A DNA stretch of 64,000 nucleotides from Ceratotherium simum simum (Eukaryota > Chordata > Mammalia > Perissodactyla > Rhinocerotidae). The notes beneath the pieces were generated by a model, which made no database searches, was not told the DNA's origin, and saw only the letters and a list, made by a program, of their open reading frames with translations. Of the stretch, positions 1 to 11,035 are shown piece by piece; the stretch's first letter is position 1, and every line of letters starts with the position of its first letter. The stretch covers positions 25,178,899 through 25,242,898 of the forward strand of contig NW_004454163.1 of NCBI RefSeq assembly GCF_000283155.1. The letters run 5' to 3'. The translations under genes and the position numbers were made by a program.

Positions 1-246
1 CCGCAGGTGAATCATGCAGAGTTTTAAAGATGCTGGCGTGTTTAAACTAGGCAGCTTTTAAATGAAAATTTTACCCCAAGTGTGGTAAGAGATGTGTTAG
101 AGAGGCCACTGATTCCACATCCATTCTACTACCACACTGATCTTACTGTTTTCACCAGGATACATCCCTATCCAAGACTTCAACAGGTGATGTATTATCC
201 ATGGGATCAAGTTCAAGGCCCTTTGTTAGATGGCTATCTCCCATTC
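1..246. other. Unassigned intergenic sequence
   Basis: No gene, repeat family or regulatory site is recognised in this stretch. It is the left flank of the young insertion that begins at 264. Confidence 0.5.
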
Positions 247-431
247 ACATCAAACTGATGTTTTCCTTTAAATTGGCCAGATTGTGATTCTGTTGCATGA
301 AATGAAATATCCGTAACAGATACAACATTTCCCAGCTACATCAACACTGAATGAAAAACTATCCTGAGCAAGTGAGAATTAAAAATGATGAAATGAAAAA
401 TGAAATGAAAAAAAACATCAAACTGATGTTT
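247..431 (+). mobile_element. Young local templated insertion with 17-bp target-site duplication
   Basis: The 17-mer acatcaaactgatgttt occurs at 247-263 and again at 415-431. Between them, 264-381 is an exact reverse-complement copy of 1523-1640, and with the three shared T of the target the match is 261-381 against 1523-1643, 121 of 121 bases. It is followed by a 33-base A-rich tail (382-414) that is not present at the source. Body, A-rich tail and flanking duplication resemble an RNA-templated insertion made by L1 machinery, or a templated-sequence insertion during break repair. The target is itself a fold-back (acatca, loop aac, tgatgt). The perfect match implies a recent event, possibly polymorphic. 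Confidence 0.85.
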
Positions 432-512
432 AGCATGGACTTCTGATGGGTTGGACATCCATTCGGACTGGTCAGTCTCTATACCTTTTTTATTAATTAT
501 TTTAAATACCAT

Positions 513-1032
513 TGTATTAGTTTTCAATTGCTGCAGTAAAAAGTTGTCACAAGTTTCGTGGCTTGAAACAACACAAATTTGTTATCTTATATTTCTATAG
601 GTTAGACATACAACACAGGTCTCCCTGGGCTAAAATCAACATTTTGGAAGAGCTACATAAACTACATTTTAGAGACTGTAGGGAAGAATCCATTTCCTTG
701 CCTTTTTCGTTTTCTAAAATTTGCCCACATTCCTTGGCTTGTGACCGCATTCCTCCATCTTCAAAGCTAGCAACAGTGGATTGAGTCCTTGTCACATCAC
801 GTCATTCCAAACTTCTCTTCTGCTTCCCTCTTCTACTTATAGGTAACTTTGTGAATACAATGGGTTTTCCCAGATAATCCAGGAAAATCCCCCTATTTTA
901 AGGTCAGCTGGTTAGCAAACTTAATTCCATCTGCAACCTTAATTCCCCTTTGCCATATAGTCTAACATATTCTCAGATTCTACAGATTACGACATGGACA
1001 TATTTGGGGGCCATTATTTTGTCTGCCAGTCA
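513..1032 (-). mobile_element. MLT1-type (ERVL-MaLR) solo LTR
   Basis: The plus strand starts tgtattag and carries ggcttgaaacaacacaaatt, then tccttggcttgtgaccgc, ccttaattccatctgcaacc and ccattatttt near the end. This is the reverse complement of an LTR family of the MaLR/MLT1 kind as I remember it. It is about 520 bp, diverged, without an internal retroviral region on either side, and so is a solo LTR. The same family recurs at 52528-52998. The subfamily is not assigned. Confidence 0.7.
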
Positions 1033-1089
1033 TGCAATTATCCCTACTACTATCAACTGCTCACCCAAACATGCTCTTTGCTGAAATCA

Positions 1090-1500
1090 AGTTGAGTTCT
1101 CCATTGACTCTCAAGGTAAATGTCTTTTCCCATCTCTGTGCCCTCCTCTATGTACTTCTTCCTTCCACTTAAGCGCTTTTCCTCTCTCTCAGAGTTTGTC
1201 CATCCTTCCAGGTCCAACTTAAGTTTGCTTCCCCCACATGGAGGATTTTCTCATTTAAGAATATTTATCTTATTTTCATTTTATTCCTTTTTTTCTGATT
1301 TTTCATTAGAATTCTATTTCATTGACCCATATAAAATTGCCAATAGTTTTTTACTTACAAAAAGAGAAATTGCATACGATTTAACCAGTACTCATTAACC
1401 CACCATTTATCATTTAGTAGTTCCTGAATTATTTTATTTGTATTTGTTTTCTTTTACCATTTGGATTGTAATCTCTTTGAAACCAGAACTATGTCTCATA
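1090..1500 (+). mobile_element. L2 LINE 3' fragment
   Basis: Pyrimidine-rich sequence with a ccaggtccaactta block, then the stretch ending gattgtaatctctttgaaac and agaactatgtctcat, matches the 3' untranslated end of L2 in layout. It is strongly diverged and non-coding. Confidence 0.5.
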
Positions 1501-1522
1501 TTTCTTTGGAATCATTCCCTTC

Positions 1523-1643
1523 TAATTCTCACTTGCTCAGGATAGTTTTTCATTCAGTGTTGATGTAGCTGGGAAATGTTGTATCTGTTACGGATATTTC
1601 ATTTCATGCAACAGAATCACAATCTGGCCAATTTAAAGGAAAA
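1523..1643 (-). repeat. Source arm of the inverted repeat (donor of the insertion at 264-381)
   Basis: Its reverse complement is identical to 261-381. This copy lacks the A-rich tail and lacks a flanking duplication, so it is the likely donor. On the minus strand an AATAAA lies just upstream of the copied part (within 1644-1655). The two arms are separated by 1141 bases. Confidence 0.85.
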
Positions 1644-2231
1644 AATAATTTATTAGAACGATAGTGAATTCAAAACTCACACAGTGAAAAGAACAGTCAA
1701 ACATCAGAAAGTAGAGGACTAAAATAACTTTAGAAATGTGTATAGTATTAACTATAAGTGAATCAGTGCCAGGAAGTTTTGTCCTGTTACAAAATCTTGG
1801 AAGACGGATTATCCTGGTTTAGGCCATGCCCCTACTTTGTGAATGAGGAATGGAGCTAACAAGGATGCTTTGATTGACAGTCCACTAGGGCCACATGACA
1901 GTCTATTAGGACCACATAAAATGTAGGGAGAGCACTTTCTCAAAAGACAGTTTGGATGCGCGTATGAATGAAAGGATGTGGAGACACTGGGTAGACAAAG
2001 TGACCAATGCACATGAATAAAATCTAAATTGAAAATTCTACTTTAATTGATATTGTTAATAAAAAGCAAGTAGGGACAATAGGAAAAGTATAAAACCAAA
2101 CAAGAGTAACGATGACTTTTAATGGGTTATAGTCTACATTAATACCTTCACCTCTGTTCTCTAAATAAGCAACTATCAACCCTGAATTGTAAAAAAAAAA
2201 ACCAAAAACTTCTTTATGTAGTGGCAACACC
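1644..2231. other. Unassigned sequence, possibly part of an old repeat
   Basis: Moderately AT-rich. I recognise no gene or family. A run of A with one interruption lies at 2189-2205. Confidence 0.4.
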
Positions 2232-2420
2232 AACAGCTATTATTTATTGAGCATGTATTACAAGCCAGGCACTGCACTAAAATGGTACATGCATTTTCTC
2301 AGTGAATCTTTACATCAACCCGCTGAGTTGAGTACTATTATTGTTCTCATTTGATGATGAGGTAAGCAAGGCACAGATAAGTTCTGCAAGCTGCCCATGC
2401 CTTATATCTACTAACTGTAA
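2232..2420 (-). mobile_element. MIR SINE
   Basis: The plus strand shows the reverse MIR order: ttatttattgagcatgtatt, gccaggcactgcacta, tttacatcaacccgctgagt, then a tgatgaggtaagcaaggcac block corresponding to the usual gatgaggaaactgaggcac. Confidence 0.75.
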
Positions 2421-2529
2421 AGAAGAAACAGTAATGAGGCAAGGTAGAAGAGGTGCAAAGGGAGAGGTACACCTACATCATTTGGACATCAATGACATTT
2501 AAGAAGACCAGGGTTAGGGAAGACAGCTT

Positions 2530-3850
2530 TAAGTTGGTTATTCATTTAAATAGGCACTGTGTCAGCCTGTGCTGAAGGCCAGTAAAGGGCAGAGTGAAGA
2601 ACATCTATTGTCTAGTAGGGTAAATTGATGCTTGGACTAATGATTCCAATGCAATGTGAGAAGCCCTATTCTAGAATGTGTAGAAAGAACTCAGAGGGAC
2701 CCATGAGCAGGGGTGAGAGGAAAGGGGAGATTGGAGAACTTTCTCCAGGAGGAGGTAGGTCTTGAGGAATACATAGAAAATGGTCAGGGTCAAGAAGGCA
2801 ATCCTAAGGATATGTATCTAGATGAGAGGGAATCAGTATATTTAGGGAGCTACAAGCAGTGAGATATGATTGAAGTCAGTCAGTCATGATGGGAATTTGG
2901 AGATGAGAATAACAGGACATGAGACCGAAAACATAGACCAGAGCCAATTTTTAAAGGGTTTTGAATGCCACACTACGGCATCTGCTTCTTAAACTGCAAA
3001 CAATGGAGAGACTCTGGATATGTTTAGAGCCTGTACATTAATGACAAGATCAGAATTGCTTGGGGGGGAGGGTGCAGGTTGGACTGGAGTTGGGGATGAC
3101 TCCTAGTTTTCTGATTTAGGTAGCTGGATAAATTAGGTGTTATTTAACCTAGGATTGGATTCTAGGAGGAGGAACAGATTTGAGAGGAAATGAAATGAGT
3201 TTGGTTTGAGTACCTCCTCACATCAATATCCAACAAACACTCAGAAAGGTAGAGTAGAGCCCAGGAGGTGTTAACACATGGGGAACAGGAACTCACAATG
3301 ATTGAGAAGGTTAGAGATGGAATTGTGGATGAGATCATCCAAAGAGAGTATGTAAAATGGGAAGAGGGATAAGAACATAAACTCTGGAGGCACCAACATT
3401 TAAAGATAGGAGAAAGAAGATAAGCTGGGCAAGAAGGCTCAGAAGAAATTGAATGTTAAAAGAAAAATAAAAGAACAATTGTAATAAATCAAGAGAAGAG
3501 GAAGTGTCAAGAATACCATCTGCTGCATACCCTTCAACTAAGAGGAGAACTAAATATTTTCCATAGAATTTGGCTATTAGGAGGTTACTGGTGTTCCTAC
3601 TGGTTAAAGTTGGTGTTACATAGTAGAGCCAAAGTCAGGGAGTTGAGTGTAAAGGGCAGTTGAAGAATTAGGGGAAATGAGAGTATTTTACTGAGAAGAA
3701 AGGAGAGAGATATGCGGTGGTGGATTGATGGGAAGGAATATTGTTTTTAGTGTATGAGAGGTAAAGAAAGAAATGGAGAAGAGGAGTTGGAATGAGGACG
3801 AAGAGAGGGAGCTTTTCCCCCAGTGGGAAGGGACAGACAGAGGCCCAGGT
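2530..3850 (-). mobile_element. L2 LINE, long antisense fragment
   Basis: Purine-rich sequence whose order follows antisense L2: a block like the terminal stattgagcac/ggcactgtg end at 2535-2570, the ttttaaagggttttgaatgc block near 2950, gatgagatcatccaaagaga near 3325, caccaacatttaaagatagg near 3390, and the atttggctattaggaggtta block near 3570. The last corresponds to antisense reverse-transcriptase sequence. It is heavily decayed, with no frame preserved over any useful length. Confidence 0.65.
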
Positions 3851-3954
3851 GGAATATTGGTCTGGAAGAGGTGGTGCAACCCTTTCCTGGGACAGAAATA
3901 CTCTATACAGCTCCCCCTAGTTCTTTTCCTCCTCTCTTTCCTTAACTTCTCTGG

Positions 3955-4050
3955 CCTTTTAAAATTCAGTCCTAATACGGGGATCATGACTGAGATCATG
4001 TATGCAAAGCGCCTGGCACTGTGCTGGTTACATAACAGAAGCTCCAATAA
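3955..4050 (+). mobile_element. MIR SINE, 3' part
   Basis: Contains atgtatgcaaagcgcctggc followed by actgtgctggttacataaca, the usual end region of MIR in forward orientation. Confidence 0.55.
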
Positions 4051-5604
4051 TGTTCCGGCCCTCTCTCCTTTTCTTACCTCTTTGGGCTGGACCACTCTCC
4101 CTTTCCTTTTTCCTTTTTCTTGTGCAGGAGATGAAATGTCCCAGGACCAAACTGCCGAGATTGACATATCAAGTAGCTGTGACACGATGATTGTAAGAAA
4201 AGCTGTAAAAAACATTTGGCTACAGCTCCTAAATTCCATCCTATGACAATAGACTTCCTATACAAACATCCTCACCATGGGCTTCACAGAATTAGCCTGT
4301 GCGGATATTCCCATTCTTTCTTCCACCATCCTACTGTTTCAGGTCACAAGTGAATAGAGTGTGGGTGGGTCATGAAGCTATAGCCAGAAAGAGCTAATGT
4401 GAGTAGCAGGCCAGCTCTGATGAAATAAACAAGGAACATATTATGATTGTGTCTGTTCTGTTTGTCTTGCTCTAGTCCCAGGTGTTAGTCATGGTGATAG
4501 AAAATGAGAAGCCAAGTAGAAACCAAAGAGCAGAGACGTGTTGAGGTAATAGCAAGTCACCAAAACCAGGATGTGCTAAAGAACACTGGTCCAGTGAGAT
4601 GCTCTGTGAGTGTTCCTTGGTTCAATAAATTTAGGAAACACTGTGTAATATACAATACATATTGGCAATAATGAAATTACCTTTTCAAAACCAAGCATTT
4701 TCACAACTTATTTGATCATGGATTCCATTTTTAGAGCCACATCTTTTTTTAGCCACATTTTTAGAGCCACATCCAGTAGAACAGATATAGAACAAGATTT
4801 GACCATGCTAACGATCATCAGTCAAAAAAAATCTTCAAATTGATTTTGGAATTGGTCTCCCATCATAGTTCAAGTACACACTATCACAACCAACCCAAAA
4901 TCAAAAAAATTTGTAAATGGGCTTGTCTTTTATGTATTTGAATGGATAAAATTCCTATAGCGTTGAAGAAAGATATATTTTTAAGCCTATTTTTGGAAGA
5001 TAGTCTTAGTTGGTTATTCTATCTGATTTGGTATCCGATCTTCATAAATTGCCAGCTTTTTCTGTTGTACTTTATCCTAAATATATTCCATAGTATGTTT
5101 TCATAATTAATATGCAAATAGATGTATAGTTTATAATTAATTTCAACCGGGCACAGTGAAAAACTTGAAAACCTCAGCATGGAGGCATCTTTTTTGGTAG
5201 ATGTTCAATGAAATCCCCAAATGTCTTTGTTTTTGCAATCCATAATTTGCAGATTATTAATACAATAAATCCTTGTTGTCTGTAAGAGTTGGCATCCTAC
5301 CCATGAACTCCTGCGCAGAAAGCTCACAAACTAAAAATCCAAATGGAAAGAAAAAACCATGTGGTTTCTGTGTATGCTCATTACCTGCTTCTGAAACCAT
5401 AATATCTCGGCCTTTTATAGATCTTATAACAGGCTCTGCAGGAAGCAGCTGCAATCATTAGCCATAAGACAGACTAAACACACGATCTGTGTGGAAGGAG
5501 GCCTGGATTGGCTTGGTCTTTTGGACCTCTGATCTTAGGCACAGGAAAGAGCACCATCAAAGGCATCTTTTGCACATGTATTAGAAAACAAACAAGCAAA
5601 CAAG
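4051..5604. other. Unassigned intergenic sequence
   Basis: No gene and no recognisable repeat family over about 1.5 kb. It contains a small tandem duplication: the 18-mer catttttagagccacatc at 4726-4743 recurs at 4756-4773, period 30. Pyrimidine-rich segments near 4080-4130 account for open frames on both strands. Confidence 0.4.
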
Positions 5605-5770
5605 CAGAAAGTAACATGCTTTATAACTTAAAGGGATGTGAGAAATCAGCGAGTCCAAACTCCCTTTCTGCCTTCTTGGGTGTGAGATTGGGTTGGTTAA
5701 GGGGCTTGTCCAAGATCACATACCTAGTGAGAGCTCCAGCTGGGATTCAAAACCAATTCTGGCTTCAGTG
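5605..5770 (-). mobile_element. Possible MIR/L3-related fragment
   Basis: The order gagtccaaactccctttctg, gttaaggggcttgtccaaga, tcacatacctagtgagagct and gggattcaaaacc resembles the reverse complement of a MIR-like SINE. Divergence is high. Confidence 0.4.
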
Positions 5771-6768
5771 GATCTTTCGGGGAACCTGGGAGAGGAACAG
5801 CAGTAGAATTTGCTAGCACCTACCCACACACTTCGTGCCACTGAGCTGCTTCAAATCTAGACATGGAACTATAACCCCAGTGACTCCAAATCCAGAATCC
5901 CTCTGATCACACCCTTTTGAGAAAAACACTAAAATAGGGATACTCATTTCCAAATCCCAAGTTTAAATTCTGTACAGCAGTGTCCTCATTTTGAAATCAC
6001 CCAACTCGTCACAAATTCAGCTAGACTAGATGGGGTTAAAGCTCTGACAAAACCAAACACTTTGTAACAGAAGTCAAAGTCGTTTCAGCAGCTAGAGTTC
6101 ACCTTTCTGAGAGCTCTTCGATGCCAACCCAGAACCAATATCCCAGCGTCGCTGGAGGGAATGATGGCGCCCTGCATTTCAGAGAAGATTTAAAACTGAG
6201 ATCCTAACTGCTCATCATCATTAAAAATCTCCAGGCAGTTTTCATAAGAGCAAGGGGGTGGTTGCCTGAGGTTTTGGCTGGCAGTCAACCCAACTAATTA
6301 CATTCTGTCTACTGTGTCCTCCCGCAGTTTCAATTGGATGCGTGATTTTTTTTTTAACTTCCTGTCCTAATCTGAATGTAGGGTCGCTATGTGTTCTTAA
6401 GCAGATGCTGCTGTTCTTCCTGGTAAGAGAGGCTTTTCAGATCTGTTTTTTCTTACACAAAGTTTTTGAGACTTTAAGTAAAAAAGTCTTTTAAATGATC
6501 CTAAGATCCTGGTACTAATTAATGCCAATGTTTGCAGGTAACGAGTTATTTATATTGTTATTTTTGCTCACATGACATGAGCAGACATGCTTAACTCCAA
6601 GGTAATGATGTCCTACTTATAGACGGTCAGCGTCACAGCAATGCCCTTACTTTCCTCTGTCCCCTCTCCTTCCCGATTACAAATTCTCCTCTTGCTCTAT
6701 CTAGTGGTGAATTTCATGGACAAATCACACGTTTTGTAGCACAGTTACAATGAGGAAATCTTGCTAGT
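5771..6768. other. Repeat-poor sequence, possible conserved noncoding DNA
   Basis: No gene or repeat recognised. The part at about 6100-6450 keeps several CpGs (ttcgatgcc, agcgtcgct, ggcgccc, ggatgcgtga, gggtcgc) and has no repeat signature, which is unlike the surrounding DNA. A regulatory role is only an inference. Confidence 0.35.
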
Positions 6769-6803
6769 TCTATCTATCTGTCTATCTATCTGCCTGTCTC
6801 TCG
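6769..6803. repeat. (TCTA/TCTG)n microsatellite
   Basis: Interrupted tetranucleotide tract of ctat, ctgt and ctgc units, grading into a ctctcgctc end. Confidence 0.85.
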
Positions 6804-6909
6804 CTCTTTAACTATCTTGTGTAAGTCTAATTGTTAAAATCCTGATCTTTTCTGGTAGAACTCCTCTGTGAACTTCACCAGATTTGGCCATTAATGTAAT
6901 AAGAGTTCT

Positions 6910-7065
6910 TTTGTGGGAGGTCAGAAACCAGGAGACGTGACTTTTATTCCTTTCCTCCCACGCACCTTAGCTTCCAGCTCCTTCCAGCTCCATGGCCTTT
7001 GACAAGTGCTCTCGCCTCTCTGAGGCACATGCTTTCCAGCACTAAAGAGTGAAAAGGTGCCAATG
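6910..7065 (+). mobile_element. MIR SINE, diverged
   Basis: Contains gaaaccaggagacgtgactt, then ccatggcctttgacaagtgc and tcgcctctctgaggcac, matching the central MIR core (last-name: tgaccttgggcaagtcact...ctctgtgcctcag). Confidence 0.5.
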
Positions 7066-7149
7066 GGGGAATCTCCAAGGACTCTTAGAACCCATAATTT
7101 TATATACCTTCCTCCGTGTTTGAGAGATTAAAAAAATATGGGCTTGTAC

Positions 7150-7275
7150 ATAAAATATTTTTAAAAAATCTTTAATGATGGATATTAAGTAGACATATTA
7201 TGGTGATCATTTCACAATATATATAATTATCTCATCATTATGTTGTAAACTTGAAAAAAACTTTAGTGATAAATA
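7150..7275 (+). mobile_element. L1 LINE 3' end fragment
   Basis: The run tattatggtgatcatttcac, aatatatataattatctcat and cattatgttgtaaacttgaa is a typical eutherian L1M 3' terminus. Confidence 0.7.
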
Positions 7276-7351
7276 TTCTGTTTTGATAAAGAAATTACTA
7301 AAACTTCTCAGATGTGTCAATCAGATTAAAAAATACTCGCCAACATTTTGA

Positions 7352-7562
7352 AAGGCTGACTATACACTAGGCAGAGATCTAGGCCCTTTGTTTGTATTAA
7401 CTCATTTGATCCTCACTACCACCCTTGTTAGTCCCACTTTACAGATGAAGAATCAGAGATACAAAAGGGCCATTTGTCCAAACTTAGAAGCAAGACAACC
7501 AGGATTCACAACCAGGCAGTCCACTTCAGAATCCATGCTCTTCCTCACTCTGCATTGCTGCC
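7352..7562 (-). mobile_element. MIR SINE
   Basis: Reverse MIR order: ctcatttgatcctcactacc, cactttacagatgaagaatc, caaccaggattcacaaccag, and the terminal ctcttcctcactctgcattg. Confidence 0.75.
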
Positions 7563-7773
7563 TTCCTTGGAGACAGGTACTTTATAAACTAAAATTCCTC
7601 TAAAACATTCATTGATGTCCATAGGAGTAAAAAATGCAATTCCTTCCCACCTTCACCTTCAAATAAGGATTTAAAAGAGAGAAAAATTAGATTGTGTTCT
7701 GAGAGTTAAACTATAAATCTACACACGAGGAGTTAAAGCAAAGATGTCCAAAGTCATTTTAAAAAAATAGAGA

Positions 7774-8021
7774 GGCCGGCCTGGTGGCGTAGTGGTTAAG
7801 ATGGCAAGCTCTGCTTCAGCGGCCCGGAGTTCGCAGGTTTGGATCCCTGGCGGGGACCTATGCGCTACTTATCAAGCCATGCTGTGGCGGCGTCCCATAT
7901 ATAAAATGGAGGAAGATAGGCATGGATGTTAGCCCAGGGCCAATCTTCCTCAGCAAAAAGAGGAAGATTGGCAATAGATGTTAGCTCAGGCCTAATCTTC
8001 CTCACCAAAAAAAAAAAAAAA
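7774..8021 (+). mobile_element. ERE SINE (perissodactyl tRNA-derived)
   Basis: Head ggccggcctggtggcgtagt, B-box-like ggtttggatccc, ggcggcgtcccatat, and a tail of two similar units of about 50 bp, each ending in atcttcctca, then poly(A). The two tail units face each other as a perfect 12-bp hairpin (7940-7951 with 7960-7971). No clear target-site duplication is visible. An (AAG)n stretch follows the A-tail to 8031. Confidence 0.95.
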
Positions 8022-8031
8022 GAAGAAGAAG

Positions 8032-9579
8032 ACTTCCTAATTTGCTGTTTTCTGCTCTGCATGGCCCTCGTTTTTTAAATCGTTTCCTTACTTCTCAGCA
8101 TGGCCTAGGTCAAGATTTGGGTCTCCCTTGCCTCACAGCTCACCCACGTCCTCTCTGTTTCCAAGTGGGATGCCAGAAGTGAATACACTGTCTAAAGGAT
8201 AACTTATCTTAAGAAAAAATGGGTCGGTCACAAATGGTTTTCTTGGCCATGGAAACATTGAGGGTGTGTCGTTGAGTCAAATATCACCAGTGCCTGTGGG
8301 AGCCCAAGCCAGAAGGGAGGATCCTCTGGGCAAAACTCTACTAGATTGCTGCAGTGGCATGTGTGTCCCTGTGGGGAGAATGGATGTCTTGAGTATCTTG
8401 GCTTGAGCAGTCCATCTTTAGACCATATCGCTACACCCCTTTGTGCTTACTCCAAGCCCATTAAACTTCCTCCTGTTGACTACCTATCCTGTCATGGTAA
8501 CGCCTAAAGGAATTTTAGGAATTAGATGAGGCATAAGATGCACTCCTGCCAACATGAGTACGTCTTACAGCTACACTTCTCACTGCAAACCGGTTATTAG
8601 TATTCTGATTGGACACAGTCTCAGGAGCTGTGCTCATGTGAGTCTGTCCTTGGAACCACTTCTCCTCAGTGTGATTGCAAAGCTCATCTCCTGAGCCCCA
8701 AAGCCAAGGGCCACACGTGATCCCATGGCAAGTCCATGATGTACATGGCCCCTCTTGGGGCCTCTCAAAAGTGTCTCTGGTCCTTCTTATGACATACCTC
8801 TGTATCCTAAACGCCTCACATATATTCCTTTAAACTCTCTCATCCCTGATATGAAGTTTTCTATGACGCCAGTAGAAAGTCAAAGCAGGTGTGTTTCTCA
8901 ATCCCAACTTTATGCCTTCAGTACGATAAGCTGCAGTTTTCAGTAACGGATGAACATAGCGATACATATTTATTCCCACGGATACATATTGGTGTTTATA
9001 TTCACATGTGTGCCTCTATTTGCAAGATGAAAAGAAGTATAAAATGTGAAATAGCAGCAAAACTAGAAGTACGGAATTTGTATTTATCAGAATGTGATAA
9101 ATGTCAGGATAATAAGCCTCTCAAAGGAACAAACAGTCTCCTCGAGCATTCCTGCCTGCCAGGCCATGTGTGAGGCACAGAGCAGAAGCCCCCATGCCTG
9201 CTCTTTGGCTGAACATCTCTAGTGATTTAAAATTCAGACGTCGTGACACCAGTGACAAAAGGATCCTGAGAAAGACGTCCTCAGTGCATCTGAGATATTT
9301 CCAGTTCATTGTAAAGAAGAAAATGAATAGATGGTAATTAAACCAAACTTTATATATCCCAGCTATTGTGTGAAGTACTTGCGGAATTGTGATCAGAGAA
9401 AAGACAAAAACTCCAGCCTGAGTTGTGTTACGTGTTATATGAGAAGGTTGTGTTTTGAAGTAATTGACATTTCAAGAGTTAGCAGAAATAATTCGTCTTG
9501 ATGTCACCTCTATTTAAATCAATCTTAGTACAAATCAGAAATTAAAATGTTAACCAACTAGCTTGATTGCCTGTTTTGA
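8032..9579. other. Unassigned intergenic sequence
   Basis: About 1.5 kb without a gene or a family I can name. Open frames at 8755-9173 on the plus strand show no known domain and no supporting splice context. An old retroviral or LINE origin of 8100-9000 cannot be excluded. Confidence 0.4.
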
Positions 9580-9715
9580 GTTTCGCAATAAGTATTTAAG
9601 TGAAGTTTGAGTATCCAGCACTGTGCTGGTGGGTGGATGAGTGGGATACAGGGTGGTCTCTGCCTGAAGATTCTTCTAGTCTGGTAAAATAGATAGATTT
9701 ACATACAAGAGACAG
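9580..9715 (-). mobile_element. L2 LINE 3' end fragment
   Basis: The order ataagtatttaagtgaagtt, ccagcactgtgctggtgggt, gatacagggtggtctctgcc and tctagtctggtaaaatagat follows the antisense 3' end of L2. Confidence 0.6.
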
Positions 9716-9755
9716 CTAGAAAATGCAACCTCCATATCCAGCATGAGGTTACATC

Positions 9756-9955
9756 GGTGATTCTCAATCAGGGGCAATTTTGCCTCCCAGGGGACATCTG
9801 GCAATGTCTGGAGACATTTTTGGTTGTTTCAGCTGAGGGTGTGCTACTGGCATCTAGTGGGTAGAGGCTAGGGTTGCTGCTAAACATCCTACAATGCACA
9901 GGACAGCCCCTCACCACAGGGAATTATCTGGTCCCAAATGACAGTAGGGCAGAGG
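9756..9955 (+). mobile_element. MER5A DNA transposon (hAT-Charlie, non-autonomous)
   Basis: Nearly full-length. It begins ggtgattctcaatcagggg and contains ggggacatctggcaatgtct, ggagacatttttggttgt, ctggcatctagtgggtagag and catcctacaatgcacaggac, all diagnostic of MER5A. It has no coding capacity and was mobilised in trans by Charlie transposase. Confidence 0.92.
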
Positions 9956-10202
9956 CCACATACGCATACCCTATACTTCTCTGGCACTGTTTTGTACTAG
10001 AGAAACTCAGTGAAGTTCCCAGGGAGGGAGACTGAGATGGTACTTCAATCCTGGGAGGACAGAAACTGTCAGAGTACTTGCCTGGGCTCACAAGCTCCCT
10101 TGTTTCACCACTAGAATTCTCAGCTGCTACCTAGCACTGCACTCAGCTATCAGCTGAACCTCCTCTTCCTGCTGTGTGGTATCAGGCACATGTCAATGTT
10201 TA

Positions 10203-10440
10203 ACTAACATTTAGTTAAGCACTTATTATGTGACAGGATTAGAAGCACAGGTTTTAAATCATTCAGTCCTTGTAACAATTTTGTAAAGTAGGTCCTATTG
10301 TTATCCCCATTTTAAAGATGAGAAAACTGAGGCACAGGAGGCTGCGTGATTTTTTCTTACATTACACAATGGTAGATGGTGAAGCTGGACTTGAAACCCA
10401 GGTAGTTCAACGACATTATATTGCCTCTCTGTCAGCTAAC
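10203..10440 (-). mobile_element. MIR SINE, near full length
   Basis: Contains aagcacttattatgtgacag, ttatccccattttaaagatg, agaaaactgaggcacaggag and gaaacccaggtagttcaacg in reverse MIR order, ending at ttgcctctctgtca. Confidence 0.8.
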
Positions 10441-10749
10441 TTCTACCAGGCAATAGTGATCAGATTTCCTTCAGATTTCTTTCACAGTAAAATGTGTACT
10501 CACAGAAACCACCCTCCGAGGTACCCAGGTAGGCAGCAAATGCACCTGGAAAGTCTCGAGAGTAGACTTGTACCCTTTCCTCTCTTCTGGCTCCTAGCTA
10601 TCCCCCTTGCAATTCCAAGGGAAACTGGTGTGTGTGGGGGGAGTTCTTCCCCCTTTATTCATGAGCAAAATCCCTGATGGGAAGAACTGGACTATTTGGT
10701 TTAGAATCATAGAGCTTAAAGTGCAGTTGATGGAGTGAATTTCCGGTTG

Positions 10750-11035
10750 TATAAAGAAATTATGTACTACCTTATAAAGGAATTGTTTTTAAATAGTTAC
10801 ATTAACGTCTACTGATATGGAATAATATCTATGTTATATTGTTCCTTAAAAGCAAAAAACAGTGTAGATCAGTGCATATAACATATCCTATTTTTTATGA
10901 GAGTAAAATTATGCTATTATATGTTTAGAAATAAGTCCAGAAGAATCCATACCAGTCCTTTAACAATGATGGTAGAATTTTAAACTTAGGATGTCTAATT
11001 AAAAGTTTAAAAAAAATAAAAAGTAAAAAACTTCT
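10750..11035 (+). mobile_element. L1 LINE 3' UTR fragment
   Basis: Contains ctgatatggaataatatcta, tgttatattgttccttaaaa and an A-rich end near 11010-11030. This resembles the 3' UTR of old L1M elements. Confidence 0.55.

Noticed and set aside
3688..4246. Open frames of 183 and 157 codons on opposite strands
   Set aside because: They overlap each other over pyrimidine/purine-biased DNA and the end of an L2. No domain or splice signal is convincing.
4726..4773. 18-bp direct repeat with period 30
   Set aside because: A minor tandem duplication with no associated structure. Recorded in the feature list but not promoted to a finding.
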